In this document: positions 8,845 through 16,110 of the stretch, piece by piece
Layout of the letters: every line of letters begins with the position of its first letter
Numbering within the stretch: the stretch's first letter is position 1
Source of the DNA: Hymenopellis radicata
Lineage: Eukaryota; Basidiomycota; Agaricomycetes; Agaricales; Physalacriaceae
Length of the DNA stretch: 16,452 nt
Direction of reading: 5' to 3'
Assembly: GCA_015501595.1 (NCBI GenBank)
Contig: JADNRX010000999.1
Span: 1-16,452, forward strand
Notes under the pieces: generated by a model
Databases searched by the model: none
Told to the model about the DNA's origin: nothing
What the model saw: only the letters and a program-made list of their open reading frames with translations
Program-made: the position numbers and the translations under genes

Positions 8845-9011
8845 CAGTGGTCGACAAGTGAATTTAGCCAAAAGTAGCAAGGCACACAGTGGTTGACAGG
8901 CAGAGATGGCATAGCAATGAATTTGTGCCTGGTTGTCGACCACCAAAGCCCCAAGTAACCCCAGGTAACCCCGAGTATTTCATCGCGATGAAATCGGAAT
9001 ACTATAGCTAG
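8845..9011. repeat. 167-bp unit tail, copy 1
   Basis: Starts CAGTGGTCGACAAGTGAATT and ends ACTATAGCTAG. Aligns without gaps to 9561-9727 with seven substitutions by hand count. Contains the perfect 18-bp palindrome ATTTCATCGCGATGAAAT, bracketed by AGTATT / AATACT arms, a GTAACCCC doublet just before it, and a CAGGCA / TGCCTG hairpin. Confidence 0.9.
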
Positions 9012-9405
9012 CGTCAATTATGTCGGGATGGTCGACAACAACACATACGCGACATTGAGTAAAGCACCGCAATCTGTGATGGACTCTGATACTTCTATGA
9101 CATTTCGGTGATGGTGACACATAAATCTGAAGCGCGCCTTCAAATGGCGCCGATGTAAGGAAATACGGTACGGGAGCCATGAGCAGTCGACGACGAAGCA
9201 CTATTAGTCGACGTCAAAGCATCATTGCTTGACGGCCACCCTAGCGATGTGGCGTGCTACGCAACAGTGAACGTTTCGGGTTCACACATCTGATTAGCCC
9301 CACCCTGACTATCTCTCACACACTGATTGCTTGTCGACGACCACGCCATGATGGTCGATGAGTACACTACAATGGTCGATGAACAGAGCTTGGTGCTCGA
9401 CGACC

Positions 9406-9456
9406 AGCTCTGTCAGCACAGAAACTTTGTCCGCCTTATAATATACATGACATCAT
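9406..9456. repeat. Conserved spacer S4, in unit U3
   Basis: Copy with CTTATAATATACATGACATC. The central part (GAAACTTTGTCCGC) has diverged from the CCGCGGAAC of the U2 copies. Confidence 0.75.
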
Positions 9457-9560
9457 TGGTTGACGACCAGTAGTCAATGGTCGACGAGCAGTACTAAATA
9501 GTCGACAACCAGCACTGAATGGTCGACGACCAGCACTTGGTGGTCGACGAGCAGCAGATC

Positions 9561-9727
9561 CAGTGGTCGACAAGTGAATTTAGCCAAAAGCGGCAAGGCA
9601 CACAGTTGTTGTCAGGCAGAGATGGCATAGCAATGAACTTGTGCCTGGTTGTCGACCACCAAAGCCCCAAGTAACCCCGGGTAACCCCGGGTATTTCATC
9701 GCGATGAAATCGGAATACTATAGCTAG
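9561..9727. repeat. 167-bp unit tail, copy 2
   Basis: Second copy of the tail at an offset of 716 bp. The palindrome is unchanged; the substitutions fall in the first two thirds and in the GTAACCCC doublet. Its last base is the first base of the 950-bp duplicated unit. Confidence 0.9.
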
Positions 9728-10676
9728 GATTCACCTACGCAGTCTCTCCATCTTCACGTCTGCACATACAGTCTCACACTCGCTTGCATTCAGATCCTCG
9801 CTCGTTAACGCACTTTGGGTCTTGCGCTGAACATTTACTGTTCTCCTTCTTCATCCTCAGTTGAAAACACTGAAATTCACGATAGAGCCTCTCAAACACA
9901 TCCTACGTATCACCAGACACACATCAGATACTCCGGATTCAGATTTCGCACACAAATCTTCAACGGTGTCTTCATCGGGTCCTCGCCTCTATAGTCACTC
10001 GCTCGTTAACGCCATTCGGGTCTTGCGCTGAAAATTTACTGTTCCTCGCCTTGAATTCACTCACCCGGGTGTCCGTTTCCCACAGACGGAGACTTGGATG
10101 ACTCACTTGCAGTCTCTCCTCGCTCGTTAACGCACTTGCGGTCTCGCCTATTCTTCCATCTTACTGTCTGCACTCACCTCTCGAATTCAGTCACCCAGGC
10201 CTCCGTTTCTCACAGATGGCTCGACTTGACGTGCTGGCCACTACAGACGGGAACCGGGCCGTTTTTTCATAGAGTAAATTAGAACAGCATCACCTCTGCT
10301 CACCCTAACCATTCCTCGCAGCGTGACTTTACGTGCTGGCCACTACAGTCGAGAAACCGGGCCGTTTTTTAACATAAAGGATCATTCACATAGACACTCT
10401 CTCAGTCGGGTACTCACACTCAAATTCACTCACCCAGGGATCCGTTTACATTCACTCTTCATCAGACACTCGCTCGTTGACGCAGTCCGGGTCTTGCGCT
10501 GAAAATTTACTGTTCTTCGCCCTTCAGCAACCTCACACACAGTCGGAAATACTCGAATTCACTCACCAGTCTCTTAAATGCATCCGACGGATATATATTT
10601 ACTAACATCAGCTCTCGCACTGAAAGCAGAGTCTCCCTCTCGAATTCAGTCTCCCAGGCGTCCGTTTGCCACAGAC
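9727..10676. repeat. 950-bp tandem duplication, unit A
   Basis: GGATTCACCTACGCAG at 9727 recurs at 10677 and the two stretches stay in register for the whole shared length. The unit itself is made of older modules: CTCGCTCGTTAACGCAC with TCTTGCGCTGAAAATTTACT (9798, 9988, 10118 partial, 10468), AATTCACTCACCCAGG with TCCGTTTCCCACAGACGG (about 10051, 10181, 10423, 10641), and CGTGCTGGCCACTACAG with CCGGGCCGTTTTTT (10231, 10332). It is pyrimidine-rich on the plus strand. Open frames of about 60 codons recur in both copies because of the duplication and carry no recognised domain. Unit A holds the uninterrupted MITE target TCCGTTTACATTCACT at 10441. Confidence 0.95.
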
Positions 10677-11757
10677 GGATTCACCTACGCAGTCTCTCCA
10701 TCTTCACGTCTGCACATACAGTCTCACACTCGCTTGCATTCAGATCCTCGCTCGTTAACGCACTTTGGGTCTTGCGCTGAACATTTACTGTTCTCCTTCT
10801 TCATCCTCAGTTGAAAACACTGAAATTCACGATAGAGCCTCTCAAACACATCCTACGTATCACCAGACACACATCAGATACTCCGGATTCAGATTTCGCA
10901 CACAAATCTTCAACGGTGTCTTCATCGGGTCCTCGCCTCTATAGTCACTCGCTCGTTAACGCCATTCGGGTCTTGCGCTGAAAATTTACTGTTCCTCGCC
11001 TTGAATTCACTCACCCGGGTGTCCGTTTCCCACAGACGGAGACTTGGATGACTCACTTGCAGTCTCTCCTCGCTCATTAACGCACTTGCGGTCTCGCCTA
11101 TTCTTCCATCTTACTGTCTGCACTCACCTCTCGAATTCAGTCACCCAGGCCTCCGTTTCTCACAGATGGCTCGACTTGACGTGCTGGCCACTACAGACGG
11201 AACCGGGCCGTTTTTTCATAGAGTAAATTAGAACAGCATCACCTCTGCTCACCCTAACCATTCCTCGCAGCGTGACTTTACGTGCTGGCCACTACAGTCG
11301 AGAAACCGGGCCGTTTTTTAACATAAAGGATCATTCACATAGACACTCTCTCAGTCGGGTACTCACACTCAAATTCACTCACCCAGGGATCCGTTTACTG
11401 TAGTGTTACGACCCCATGTTCACATAACATGTAACATGGGGTCGTGAACTGAACTAATTTAACTCCCGTAACACATAACAGGTCAAATTTTCTGCTTCGG
11501 GACTCTCAAAAAGGAAATGTTGCGCGCGGCGGCTGATGCCGCCGCTCCTTATAAGGAAACCAGACCCTGAATGAACTAACAAGATGTTAGTTCACAGGCA
11601 TAACACGTAACACCCCGTGAACATGGGGTCGAAAGACTACAGTACATTCACTCTTCATCAGACACTCGCTCGTTGACGCAGTCCGGGTCTTGCGCTGAAA
11701 ATTTACTGTTCTTCGCCCTTCAGCAACCTCACACACAGTCGGAAATACTCGAATTCA
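10677..11757. repeat. 950-bp tandem duplication, unit B, truncated and carrying a MITE
   Basis: Identical to unit A over about 834 aligned bases except for one substitution (G at 10126, A at 11076), one missing G (at about 10249-10251 in A), and the 245-bp insertion with its TA. The match ends at GAATTCA (10561 in A, 11757 in B). The left junction of B lies inside a continuous CACAGACGG module, as expected for a tandem duplication. The left junction of A abuts the tail of U3. Confidence 0.95.
11398..11642. mobile_element. 245-bp MITE flanked by TA, probably Tc1/mariner-type
   Basis: Ends are inverted repeats of 26 bp matching at 24 positions: left CTGTAGTGTTACGACCCCAT..., right (reverse complement) CTGTAGTCTTTCGACCCCAT.... 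A TA dinucleotide flanks each end (11396-11397 and 11643-11644), and unit A has a single TA at the same spot, which shows a TA target duplication and exact element length. TA targets are characteristic of the Tc1/mariner/pogo superfamily. It codes for nothing and must have been moved by a transposase elsewhere. Internal hairpins: CGACCCCATGTT / AACATGGGGTCG (11409-11444), GCGGCGGC-TGAT-GCCGCCGC (11526-11545), and TGAACTAAC-AAGAT-GTTAGTTCA (11572-11594). Confidence 0.95.
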
Positions 11758-12604
11758 GAATATTTTTCACTGCGCCTCGTGCCGTTAAGACACGTCTCCC
11801 AAGACATGCTCCCAGAATACTCGCCCAGGTGCCTGATCTTCTGTGTTTCATTACACGCTTTGTTCACCGGGCCAGGGGCGGGCTCGCTCCGATGCTCAAT
11901 GAGTACTTAAATTGAACGCATCATAAGGTTAGCACAAAAAGCAGCTTCACTGCTCTTGAATATCTACCCAGCCACTGTGCCACATGCCAGTCTTCATTAT
12001 TCAGAGGGTTCACGCTGCTGACGGTTCCGCCAAGCAAAGAATAGTGCCAGAATCAAGTATTTTAGAGACCAGGATTCACATCGGACTGGAGGAGGAAGCG
12101 ACAGAGCTGACGACTCCTTGGTAAATGTGTCCTGGTGGCGAGTCTAGAGACGAAAGTTGAAGATAGACATCGTTATCCAAGGAGTGAAAGGCTCCCATTA
12201 TTGAAGAAGAACAAGGCCACAATCAATTTTGTAACATTGTAACACCAGCTAGATGCAGCAACACGATGTGCATAGTACACAGTCTTCAGTGAAGTTCAGT
12301 CTATGTTAGACTTCTGCACCTACTCAATGCTGTTGATGGGATCATCCGCGCATGTCGATACTTCCTGTACTCAATGATTAACGACCGGAATCATAGTATT
12401 TAAGATATGCAGTAAGTCTGGCCTACTGGGCGATGAATCCGGAGGCAGTGCACCAGGCACTGGTCCGCAGGTCCTGAAGATAATTGAGCTATGTCCGGAC
12501 AGTCAAGGTGTCTTGCATTGACCCCGCATATGCCTCGAAGGCACGAGGGTTACTGGACGAAAATATGTGCCACACTTCTGGGCGAGTTATGGGGAGCACC
12601 GCTC
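11758..12604. other. Unassigned stretch after the duplication
   Basis: The frame entering from unit B stays open to a TGA at 11913-11915 and reads TAPRAVKTRLPRHAPRILAQ then FITRFVHRARGGLAPMLNEY, which is protein-like but unrecognised and has no start of its own. Further on, ACTCCTTGG (12113-12121) and CCAAGGAGT (12177-12185) form 9-bp inverted arms. No gene is supportable. Confidence 0.3.
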
Positions 12605-13835
12605 CAGGTCGTTGTCCCAGCCTTCCGGGGTGACTTGAGGTCGATTATGCGACTAAAGGGTTATCAGAATGAGGCCGAATACGACATATAGCGAGTACCG
12701 GCCGGGTAGTTCTCAAGGCCGATGTCCCAGCCTCTCAGGGTAACCTGCGTTCAATTTAAAGCCCAAAACGCCATTAGAACGCGCTACAAGGAAGAATAAC
12801 AGGTCAGAGGAAGACATGAGAAGACCTGCCGGAACTGAGACAACCGGGCGAGTAATTCTCATGCGTCTCACCCGCATGATGTCGCCGACCGTCGGGACCA
12901 CTTGCGTTCAATTATGGAACTAGAAGGGCATCAGAAGGAGCCTGCATATAACCGAAAAGAAGCAGGATCAGAGTAAGGAAATCTGCTCCCTGGGCGAGTA
13001 CTTAATCCAGGAGCAGATCTGCGAGTCGTCGTGCAGGCCTCTCGAGGATAATTGCATCATATTTAGAAATCAAATGCGCATGAGAACGCGCCCACAATGG
13101 GACCGAAAGGAGCAGGATAAGTGGTAGAAGGTAATGTGCAGCCTGGGCGAGTAAATGTGCGCCACACGGCGTGGGTGACGTCGTAGGGTTCAGGAAGCAC
13201 TTGCGTCGTCTGTACGTCCAAGTTCGCATTAGAACGCGCCCACGAATGACCAGAATGAGGGAGGATAAGAGATAGACAAAATCCGCTCCCAGGCCAAGTA
13301 TTTTGGGAGCAGATCTTCACCCCGTTGTCCAAGCCAGCCTACGCTAATGGCGTCGTCTTCAGGTATCAGATACACATCAGAACGCGCCCAGAATGGGACC
13401 GAAAGGAGCAGGATAAGTGGTGGAAGGTAATGGGCTGCGTGGGCGAATAAATGTGCGCCATACAGCGTGGGTGGCGCCGTAGCGTTCAGGAAGCAATTGC
13501 GTCGTCTGTACGTCCAGAATTAGCATTAGAATGCGCCCACGCATGATCAGAAAGAGGGAGGATAAGAGATAGAGAAAATCCGCTCCCAGGCCAAGTATTT
13601 TGGGAGCAGATCTTTGCCCCGTTGTCCGAGCATCCCAACGAAAATGGTGTCGTCTTTAGGCATCGAATGCACATAATAACGCGCCCAGAATGAGGATGAA
13701 AGACGCAGGATAAGTGGGGGAAGGAAATCTGCTGCCTGGGCGAGTAAAATTGCGCCACCCAGCGGTATTGCGATTAGCCATGAGTGCAAATCCTTCTGGT
13801 GACGTTGTAGGGTTCCGGAAGCAATTGTGTCGTGT
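12605..13835. repeat. Satellite array 3, ~149-bp units arranged as A/B dimers
   Basis: The box CATTAGAACGCGCCCA (and variants) recurs near 12770, 12928, 13079, 13228, 13376, 13525 and 13673, a step of about 149 bp. The four right-hand units alternate in type: A (GGACCGAAAGGAGCAGGATA, 13077-13225, 13376-13522, decayed from 13671) and B (GAGGGAGGATAAGAGATAGA, 13226-13375, 13523-13670). The B-B offset is 297 bp. B units contain GCTCCCAGGCCAAGTATTTT and GGGAGCAGATCTT. The last A unit has an extra segment of about 35 bp near 13765-13800 before GTGACGTTGTAGGGTTC. Units left of 12930 are strongly diverged. Minus-strand frames that look hydrophobic (for example LLAQAADFLPPLILRLSS) recur with the repeat and have no independent support. 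Confidence 0.88.
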
Positions 13836-14385
13836 TCAGAATTGAGAGTGGTAAGCGTGTATTCCTCTTTGTATAGCTTGTCGTCGAAACCTCTACACAG
13901 TCGGCACGCTTTTACGGGGAAGAGAAATAGCGCCGGTATGGTAAGCACAAGTCGTTACATGCGAGATCCGTGCTAAAGCACCTCCTCCAGATTGTCCTAC
14001 CGTCGAAAGGCGCTTCGACAAGATCCCATACATGAGACGCTGTCTGAAAGGTACAGCTTCGTCTCCTAGTCCGCGTGAAAGGCTGATCTTTCTTCGAGAG
14101 CCGCCAAGTCAAAGTTGAACACGTCCCTGGTGTGTCAGCATCATACGCAGAGCTATAGTCATTCAATTCGTCCGGAACCGAGGCCAGAATTCGGGAGAGC
14201 AGAAGGCGAAGAGAGCAGCAACAAGGATTCACGTCGGGGAGTCAGGCGTGCGTGGCCGCGTTGTCCACAGATCGACAAAGACTAACAAAGCCTGGACCCA
14301 AGAGCACAACGAGGAGTACCAAGAACCGAATTTCCAAGAAGAGAAGGGTCGCATCCATGAGACGCCGGAGCGACGCTGACGCGAC
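13836..14385. other. No gene recognised
   Basis: A minus-strand frame of 106 codons (14232-13912) lacks a recognised domain, and an adjoining minus-strand frame runs 14456-14229. A minus-strand GTAAGT-type donor occurs at about 14460. Nothing links these into a convincing gene. Confidence 0.3.
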
Positions 14386-14508
14386 ATGATGCATGATGGG
14401 CCTGTGATGGGCGGAAGCAAGAATATGTCGATCATCCGAATCCGGAAGGTCGACACTTACCTTCTTACCACCATCACTTTCCTCCTCAAATGCGATTCCT
14501 CAAATCAG

Positions 14509-14531
14509 CGACGCGTCGCCGCATTCGGCGA
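14509..14531. repeat. GC-rich palindrome module 1
   Basis: CGACGCGTCG (14509-14518) overlaps the hairpin TCGCCG-CATT-CGGCGA (14516-14531). The same order, CGACGCGTCG then a GGCGCC hairpin, recurs at 14792. Confidence 0.7.
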
Positions 14532-14576
14532 CCCTAGGATGGACGATTCGACTTATTTGGAATATGAAAATGCGAG

Positions 14577-15100
14577 GAACGGAACGGTGTCGTTAAGGCA
14601 GCGTGGAGGGCCTCGCCAGCCAGGCTTGGATTTTGGGAAAGGTACGTCTTTCGACGTGTTTTTTTTTGCGGGTTTGATGCTCATTTGATGCTAGATATCG
14701 GCCTCGAACGTCCCTGAAGTTCGTGAGTTTTCCTTTCGCGGCACCATCAATATCTGAACTGATTGAACATACAGCGCCCCTTAAGCCCACTCGACGCGTC
14801 GGCGCCTGCGGCGCCTGTGGTATCAACGAATTAACTACATCTGGAGGACGACGTCGTTATGGGAACATCGTCTTGAAGTTGGGGCAGCTGTGGGTGTCCT
14901 CGCCGGACCGGCTTCTGGATCTGGCTAAATGGTGCGTATTTTACTTCGTTTTGATCTTCAATTTCTGACTCGTCTTGGTCATAGAGGATATCACCAGTTC
15001 TGGGATCTACTGCGGTACGTTTCGGCCCGTAATTTTGTGACTTGACATGACGACTTTCCTTTAGGTACCGCGAGGCGGCTTCGCCGCCACGCAAGCTTAA
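14577..15100 (+). CDS. Candidate spliced gene, 3' part, unknown function
   Basis: Three short introns with consistent phases can be placed: 14642-14694 (GTACGT...GATGCTAG), 14932-14986 (GTGCGT, CTGAC branch, ...ATAGAG) and 15015-15064 (GTACGT...CTTTAG). Exon 2 (14695-14931) reads YRPRTSLKFVSFPFAAPSIS, then ELIEHTAPLKPTRRVGACGA, and ends LLDLAKW; exon 3 gives ISPVLGSTA; exon 4 gives VPRGGFAATQA and stops at TAA 15098-15100. The exon upstream of 14642 is open in the joining frame back only to a TGA near 14561, with no ATG, so the 5' part is missing, uses another intron, or is broken. For the middle intron the nearer acceptor (14984) would create a TGA. No family is recognised. The minus strand is also open across part of this region. 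Confidence 0.4.
14792..14815. repeat. GC-rich palindrome module 2
   Basis: CGACGCGTCG (14792-14801) followed by GGCGCC-TGC-GGCGCC (14801-14815). It lies within exon 2 of the candidate gene and encodes RRVGACGA. Confidence 0.7.
15074..15088. repeat. GC-rich palindrome module 3
   Basis: GGCGGC-TTC-GCCGCC hairpin, inside the last exon of the candidate gene just before its stop. Confidence 0.7.
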
Positions 15101-15289
15101 ACGGGCCTAACACGAAGAACGAATACCACGGCTCATGACTGAACGGCATCGACACTACTACAGCGTCTACCCGCCTCGCCGGCCGGGCTCTTTTCTGCAG
15201 AAAAGGTGCGCGGATTTGGTACAACTTTCTCGTTGAATTCCGACTCCACGCCAACAGAATCATCGTCACACTAGGACTTTGACCGGACC

Positions 15290-15518
15290 CACGGATAATT
15301 ACCGCCGTCGATGGCGATCTGGATGTTGTGGAACTCGGGTTTATGCACGGATTGGGACGTTTCAGCGATGGACTTTTGGAGGTACGTTATATTGGTCTTC
15401 CTGTATTCTCGCCCTAATTCCTGCTTGAATATTGTGTTTTCAGCAGTGAACTGCAGCGCTTCCGCCGCTGCGCTCGCGCTGCGAGCTACTCACTGCTAGG
15501 ATAATGATCTCGTTCTGA
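15290..15518 (+). pseudogene. Degenerate split-gene fragment, copy P3
   Basis: The exon reads AVDGDLDVVELGFMHGLGRF and SDGLLE to 15381, where a textbook short intron begins: GTACGT donor at 15382, CTAAT branch at 15414-15418, TTTTCAG acceptor at 15441-15443 (62 bp). The following frame gives VNCSASAAALALRATHC and then a TAG stop near 15497. The same exon end, donor and downstream peptide occur in P1 and P2, and P4 shares the coding parts. Around 15454-15485 the sequence is a GC-rich self-complementary block (CGCTTCCGCCGCTGCGCTCG). The exon frames do not join in one phase, so it is likely a decayed member. Confidence 0.45.
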
Positions 15519-16110
15519 AGATCAACGCCACAGTTCGACAACTTCAATGTTGCCCGCCTTATACGCGAACCCTTCGTCGCTGCCGTACCGTCTCCTTTTG
15601 ATATCCCCCTCATTCATTCTGAAGTGAGGGCCGCATTCTCCTTCAACCTGCTCGAGCCGCCTTTCCAAGCCAAACACGGACCAATCCCTCACTTGGACAG
15701 CCTTCGGGTAACTATACGCGCTGATACCGATCTGGATTTTGTGGGTGACCTTCCTCTTTTTAATCATGTCGCTAAATCATTCGGCCAGGATCTACTTCAA
15801 TATCGACGTTATCGTGGTGAGCAGCGGCGCTTCCGCCGCTGCGCTCGCGCTGCGAGCTTCTCACTGCGGTGACAATGATGCCTTTCGAATAATCAACGCC
15901 ACACCTCAAGCGCAGTCTCGTGTCAACTCGACGACGTGGTCGTATCAACCAGGCGATATACAACGAAGGCAGTACTCGTTCCTCCCGCCGTCAGCGAACC
16001 AGGAGAATCTCAGGACCGTCATCGTCCATTTCGGATGTAATGAGGTACGTACATCCAACATTGCTGTGCCAATCATTCCCCGGAGCCAATTCATTTGTAC
16101 TAGGTTGTCT
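15519..16110 (+). pseudogene. Split-gene fragment, copy P4, longest; possibly F-box/LRR-related
   Basis: An uninterrupted frame runs from 15519 to a TGA ending at 15872 (117 residues), beginning STPQFDNFNVARLIREPFVA, with IPHLDSLRVTIRADTDLDFV and FNHVAKSFGQDLLQ towards its end. The leucine spacing in HLDSLRVTI is of the kind seen in leucine-rich parts of fungal F-box proteins; the assignment is tentative. At the point where P1-P3 have an intron, P4 instead continues through TATCGACGTTATCGTGG into the AGCGGCGCTTCCGCCGCT block. An overlapping frame (15739-16152) carries SGASAAALALRASHCGDNDA, the peptide conserved in the other copies. A further GTACGT donor lies at 16045, with TAG at 16101-16103. 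No start codon is evident. Confidence 0.4.

Larger units (their letters stand above)
8014..9011 (+). repeat. Complex repeat unit U2 with 21-bp minisatellite
   Basis: Head (about 8014-8300) aligned with U1 and with U3 at 9051-9310. Body (8310-8845) is clusters of a 21-bp element, consensus near TGGTCGACGATGAGCACTTGG, separated by a conserved spacer. Tail (8845-9011) is shared with U3. Because 21 is a multiple of three and the unit lacks stops in several frames, artefactual peptides of the type MMVDDEA (plus) or VDHHSLI (minus) appear; no start, splice signal or domain supports a protein. Confidence 0.85.
8130..9565. repeat. 21-bp GTCGAC minisatellite clusters
   Basis: The element T(G/C)GTCGACGAxGAGCAxxTGG recurs at exact 21-bp steps in runs, for example 8484-8560, 8599-8690, 8745-8845 and 9480-9560. 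Over 20 exact GTCGAC palindromes occur, plus many one-base variants. Copies differ mainly at the last six bases (CTATGA, CTTGGT, ATCGGA). The clusters are interrupted by the recurring spacer and by the conserved CACCCTAGCG segment. Confidence 0.9.
9040..9727 (+). repeat. Complex repeat unit U3, shorter tandem copy of U2
   Basis: Aligns in order with U2: GACATTGAGT region, GCGCCTTCAAATGGCGCC, GTCGAC units, GACGGCCACCCTAGCG (9232; 8215 in U2), CGTTTCGGGTT, one spacer, a smaller 21-bp cluster and the shared tail. The head and body are clearly diverged from U2 while the tail is about 96% identical. It ends exactly where the 950-bp duplication begins (9727). Confidence 0.85.

Noticed and set aside
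8241..8946. Overlapping repetitive open frames on both strands (VDDE-type and SSTI/VDHH-type peptides)
   Set aside because: They follow from a 21-bp repeat that lacks stop codons. No start context, splice signal or domain supports a protein, and both strands are equally open.
8130..9565. Regular repeats and spacers suggesting a CRISPR array
   Set aside because: Spacers are the same sequence each time, repeats are directly contiguous 21-mers, there are no cas genes, and the splice signals point to a eukaryote.
10094..11226. Duplicate ORFs of about 60 codons at 10094 and 11044
   Set aside because: They are the same sequence in the two 950-bp units, made of simple repeated modules, and the 1-bp indel changes their ends. 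No sign of coding constraint.
13002..13948. Hydrophobic minus-strand frames suggesting membrane proteins
   Set aside because: They recur with the 149-bp units of array 3 and shift frame between units, as expected for satellite DNA.
14593..15094. Minus-strand frames including the acidic run DILYDQDESEIEDQNEVKYA
   Set aside because: They run straight across plus-strand sequences with good donor, branch and acceptor sites. The plus-strand spliced model explains these better, though the minus strand cannot be excluded.
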